This document shows, piece by piece, positions 61,264 to 64,000 of a DNA stretch of 64,000 nt (positions are counted from its first letter, which is position 1; every line of letters starts with the position of its first letter). The DNA lies in the NCBI GenBank assembly GCA_911728435.2, contig OU452203.1, positions 14,095,651-14,159,650 on the forward strand, in the 5' to 3' direction. Origin of the DNA: Apoderus coryli (taxonomy: Eukaryota > Arthropoda > Insecta > Coleoptera > Attelabidae). A program made the translations under genes and the position numbers. The notes under the pieces were generated by a model. It saw only the letters and a program-made list of their open reading frames with translations. It was not told where the DNA came from and ran no database searches.

Positions 61264-62439
61264 TAGTTGTCGTATTCTGATAAGAGCAGCCCATATCTCA
61301 GTTTAATTCCACTTATAATTACATCGGGGCTGAGCTAATTTAAACGGTAATTTTGTCTGCTGTGCCACAATATTATTTCTGCTTTAATATGTTTATGGAC
61401 CTAAATTCTTGTTGTAAAATTTTCTGTTTTAATTATATTCAGTTTCCCAACACCCTTTATGAAATTGTTCGGCAATTTAAGCTCTCATCAAATTTCTGAT
61501 GAAAGTTTCATACGTCCCCTCACTCACTTATCTATAACACCTTCGATATTGTATAACGTCGGGTGCCAATAGATATTAAGCCTTACCCGAATCATTACCG
61601 AGTTAGTAACTCTAATAAATAGATTAGAAACGCCATCGTAGATAGCCTGGCACATGGTGAGAGTTATTTCCCAGATCTGACATGGTTTTAGGAAGTTATA
61701 TCAAGGCTGTCTAAATTCGACATATTTTATACGAGTTGTCCCGAGATTTGCTGCAGCAAAGTGTTCAAATATTTTACCAATAATTTTATACTGTGTAGAG
61801 TTATTATACTTAGTAGTAGTTAGAAGTTTCTACAGTTACTGAAATAATCTTCTATTATCTCTATTCGCATACTTTATTGTATGTACTTTCCATACCGAAA
61901 CGCTGTGCAATTCTTAACAAGTCTTTCTTTTCAAAATTTCTGAGTTCTGTTTTACGTATATATTTCATCTTCAGCTTATAATGATTGATGGATAATACTC
62001 ACCACGTTATTTTTTTTTACTTTTTCAAGACACTCGATGAACGAAAAACAGTAACTTGCCGGCTAAATGGAACTCCTTTCGCTTTTTCGCAGTAGATGCA
62101 CCACCTGCAAGTGTATTATGTCTTAGTTGCTCTGCTTGCTCTAGAATCGGGATTCAATTTCATCTACAGTTTTAAATAATCGACGGGGTCTCATTAATGC
62201 TCATGTAAATGCATCAGTGGTGAAAAAAGTGGCCAAATACGGCCCCAACACAAACCCAATCATCTACAGATAGCTTATGCATATCCACTTGTTTGTTGAA
62301 ACCTTTTGAGACAATTTATTATTATTATTATTTCCAAGGCTAGTACTCTAATGTTCCTATTCATATTTAAACTCGATTATGGTTCAAAATTCTGAGACAT
62401 AGTTTTATATTAAATAAAAGATGGGAGACTCATACCTAA
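61264..62439. other. No gene seen
   Basis: AT-rich DNA between the two copies of the inverted pair. An ATT array at 62316-62333 may be the 3' tail of an unrecognised LINE on the + strand. Confidence 0.45.
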
Positions 62440-63080
62440 TCAAGACTCTTCCTTGTAATTGGAGTTAGGCTCATAAATCTGCATTTCCAAAGGTCGCAGG
62501 TGGATATCCCGCTCTGATAAACTAGATATCTTTGCGAAATCCTATGGAAAGCTCCCGCCACAAATGAAAATAGGATTCCGGTGGAATTATTCCAGACGTA
62601 GTGATGACGGCCGCGATTTACTCTCTTGGCAATAATTTTATTGGCTTTTTGTTGTTTTCTTTTTGTGGTGACACAATATATCTATCTCTCGGGCAGTGAT
62701 CTTGCCTAGGCGGTCCTGTCTTGTCATCTCCTACTTGGATCAATCTGTACCTTCTTCGGCCTCTGAGCTTTTTCTGGATTTTCATTTGATTTCTGTCAGA
62801 ATGTTCTTTGCAGTTAGGAATACATTTTTCTGTGTTTTTGCTATTGAGATTTTCTTTCGTTGAAATCCTCGGAAGCGGCCTGAATATCAAACAATCGATT
62901 CAAGTGAGTCCTCTCTTTGAGATATAAAAGTCTCCTCCCCAGTTCCAGCTAAATTAGGTTGTGATCAGACGAACCTTCGTTTCGTGTTTGAAATTCGAAT
63001 GCCGTAGTGATATTTTGAGCCTAACGACCTTTATACATCTCTCGTTCAACAGCGATAGCGATTGTTTTACAGGAATTGCG
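62440..63080 (-). repeat. Unclassified repeat, copy 2 of an inverted pair
   Basis: Reverse-complement partner of 59330-60060. Here a 90-codon frame is open on the reverse strand (62890-62618). It is basic and contains KCIPNCKEHSDRNQ and KKLRGRRRYRLIQVGDD. The cysteine/histidine spacing might be a zinc-binding motif, and copy 1 reads YCEEHFDKNQ at the same place. It is probably a remnant of a mobile-element protein; the family is unknown. Confidence 0.65.
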
Positions 63081-63659
63081 CACCTTAACCACTGAAACCT
63101 TTCAACCTGAATCTTTGCTTCAACCTTGACAAAAAGGTCGAGCGACTGTTTGAGTTCTATATCTTCTTTTACTTATTCGGTCCGGTACTAAACATCTTTA
63201 ACTTTATACGATAATTATCAATCAAACTATAGTCAAGTGGCATTTTAAACTAATTAACTTTTAATTAAGCGATATACATACAAAGTACGTAAACAAAAGC
63301 ACATGCTTTATCAGAGTTTACTACATTACAGACTTATATGTATGTAATTCTAATATTAAACATATTATATTTGTGCATAGAACAAGCGTGGTATAAAACT
63401 TGATTAAACCTACAGAACTAATCAAAATTTATGGCTTTAATAAAATGGGTAATGTCCTTATAGTTGAATAATGTAGCACAGCTACTATGCAATTATTTTA
63501 ATTCGATTTCGGCAGGTTTGATTATGTTGTACTGAAATTTATCCCACTTCTGATTTATTTATGTTTTTATTCGAAACAATTACAGTACAAAACTGTTCAT
63601 TTGTTTAACTGACATGACACTTGCTTACTACAAGGTGCCCAACTAACAATTTAACTTTT
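63081..63659. other. No gene seen
   Basis: AT-rich DNA with no recognisable frame or repeat. If the Ig receptor gene continues, this is intron. Confidence 0.5.
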
Positions 63660-64000
63660 TTAATTGCTGTAAGAACGTTTATAAAATATATTTTATAAAA
63701 CACCCATTGTTTTATAAACATTTTCACAACGTTCTTACGCGCCTTATAAACACGAAAAAGGCGCAGATTTATAAAACAAATCGACTCGTTAACGGTTCTA
63801 TAAATGTTGCTTGTTACTATTATACAATAGTTTTTAGAACGTTTATAAATATCTAATAAAAATCAAATAAAACTGTTATAAAACAGTTTTATTATAGCTC
63901 TGTTACTAGAACAAAACGACATATTTGTAGAACTACTATAAAACTGTTAAAGGATATAAACGTTTTTTTAAAATACCTTTTTACACAAAATTATTTTATA
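63660..64000. repeat. Dense palindromic AT-rich repeat running off the window
   Basis: GTTTATAAA / TTTATAAAC and AAAACTGTTATAAAAC words recur on both strands about every 20-40 bases. Perfect or near-perfect inverted pairs include GTAAGAACGT at 63669 with ACGTTCTTAC at 63729, GCGCCTT with AAGGCGC at 63739-63765, and AATAAAACTGTT with AACAGTTTTATT around 63865-63892. This is probably the end of a mobile element with many internal binding sites, cut by the window edge. Confidence 0.6.

Noticed and set aside
62090..62190. Possible next Ig exon: acceptor-like TTTTTCGCAG followed by a frame beginning YDAPPASV
   Set aside because: The phase would fit and DAPP is a typical linker, but the rest of the frame lacks the Ig cysteine/tryptophan pattern and closes after about 30 codons.

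Overview
The window is AT-rich eukaryotic DNA with insect character. It has short exons with GT-AG borders separated by introns of up to 17 kb, and many decayed jockey/CR1-type LINEs, Tc1/mariner, pogo-like and piggyBac-like remnants and MITEs. The transposon mix resembles beetle genomes, but that is an impression and not a proof. No rRNA, tRNA, CRISPR or bacterial-type operon is visible.

One host gene is supported. Four exons on the + strand (38320-38463, 41130-41324, 58477-58625, 58713-58824) splice in frame to 200 codons. They encode two consecutive immunoglobulin domains of a cell-surface adhesion receptor (nephrin / Kirre-Roughest / CADM-nectin type of layout). The reading frame is open at both sides, so the signal peptide, first Ig domain, later Ig domains, membrane segment and tail lie outside the window or in exons I could not find. 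The introns are 2.7 kb, 17.2 kb and 87 bp.

The rest is mobile-element debris. 0-12 kb: LINE reverse-transcriptase remnants (2.7, 6.6 and 11.6 kb), a hairpin element (2.5 kb) and a piggyBac-like relic joining N- and C-terminal pieces (10.4 kb). 12-19.7 kb: little recognisable. 19.7-24.2 kb: a foldback-like composite with inverted tandem repeats at its ends, holding a near-palindrome, a transposase piece and a reverse-transcriptase piece. 26-27 kb: a Tc1/mariner-related transposase relic. 27.7-28.9 kb: an inverted-repeat-bounded 1.2-kb element beside a primer-binding-site-like sequence. 32.3-33.7 kb: two MITEs. 35.9-37.5 kb: a LINE 3' end and a mariner relic. 40-45 kb: a hairpin MITE and LINE pieces. 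46.8-48.6 kb: a pogo-like element with recognisable termini. 55.1-55.8 and 60.3-61.3 kb: two deletion-derivative Tc1/mariner-type elements with long or clear terminal inverted repeats. 59.3-63.1 kb: an inverted pair of an unclassified repeat. 63.66 kb to the end: a dense palindromic AT-rich repeat.

The Ig gene's introns are therefore made largely of transposon remnants. I saw no intact transposase or reverse transcriptase, so the autonomous partners must lie elsewhere. All family calls rest on reading protein motifs by eye; no search was run.
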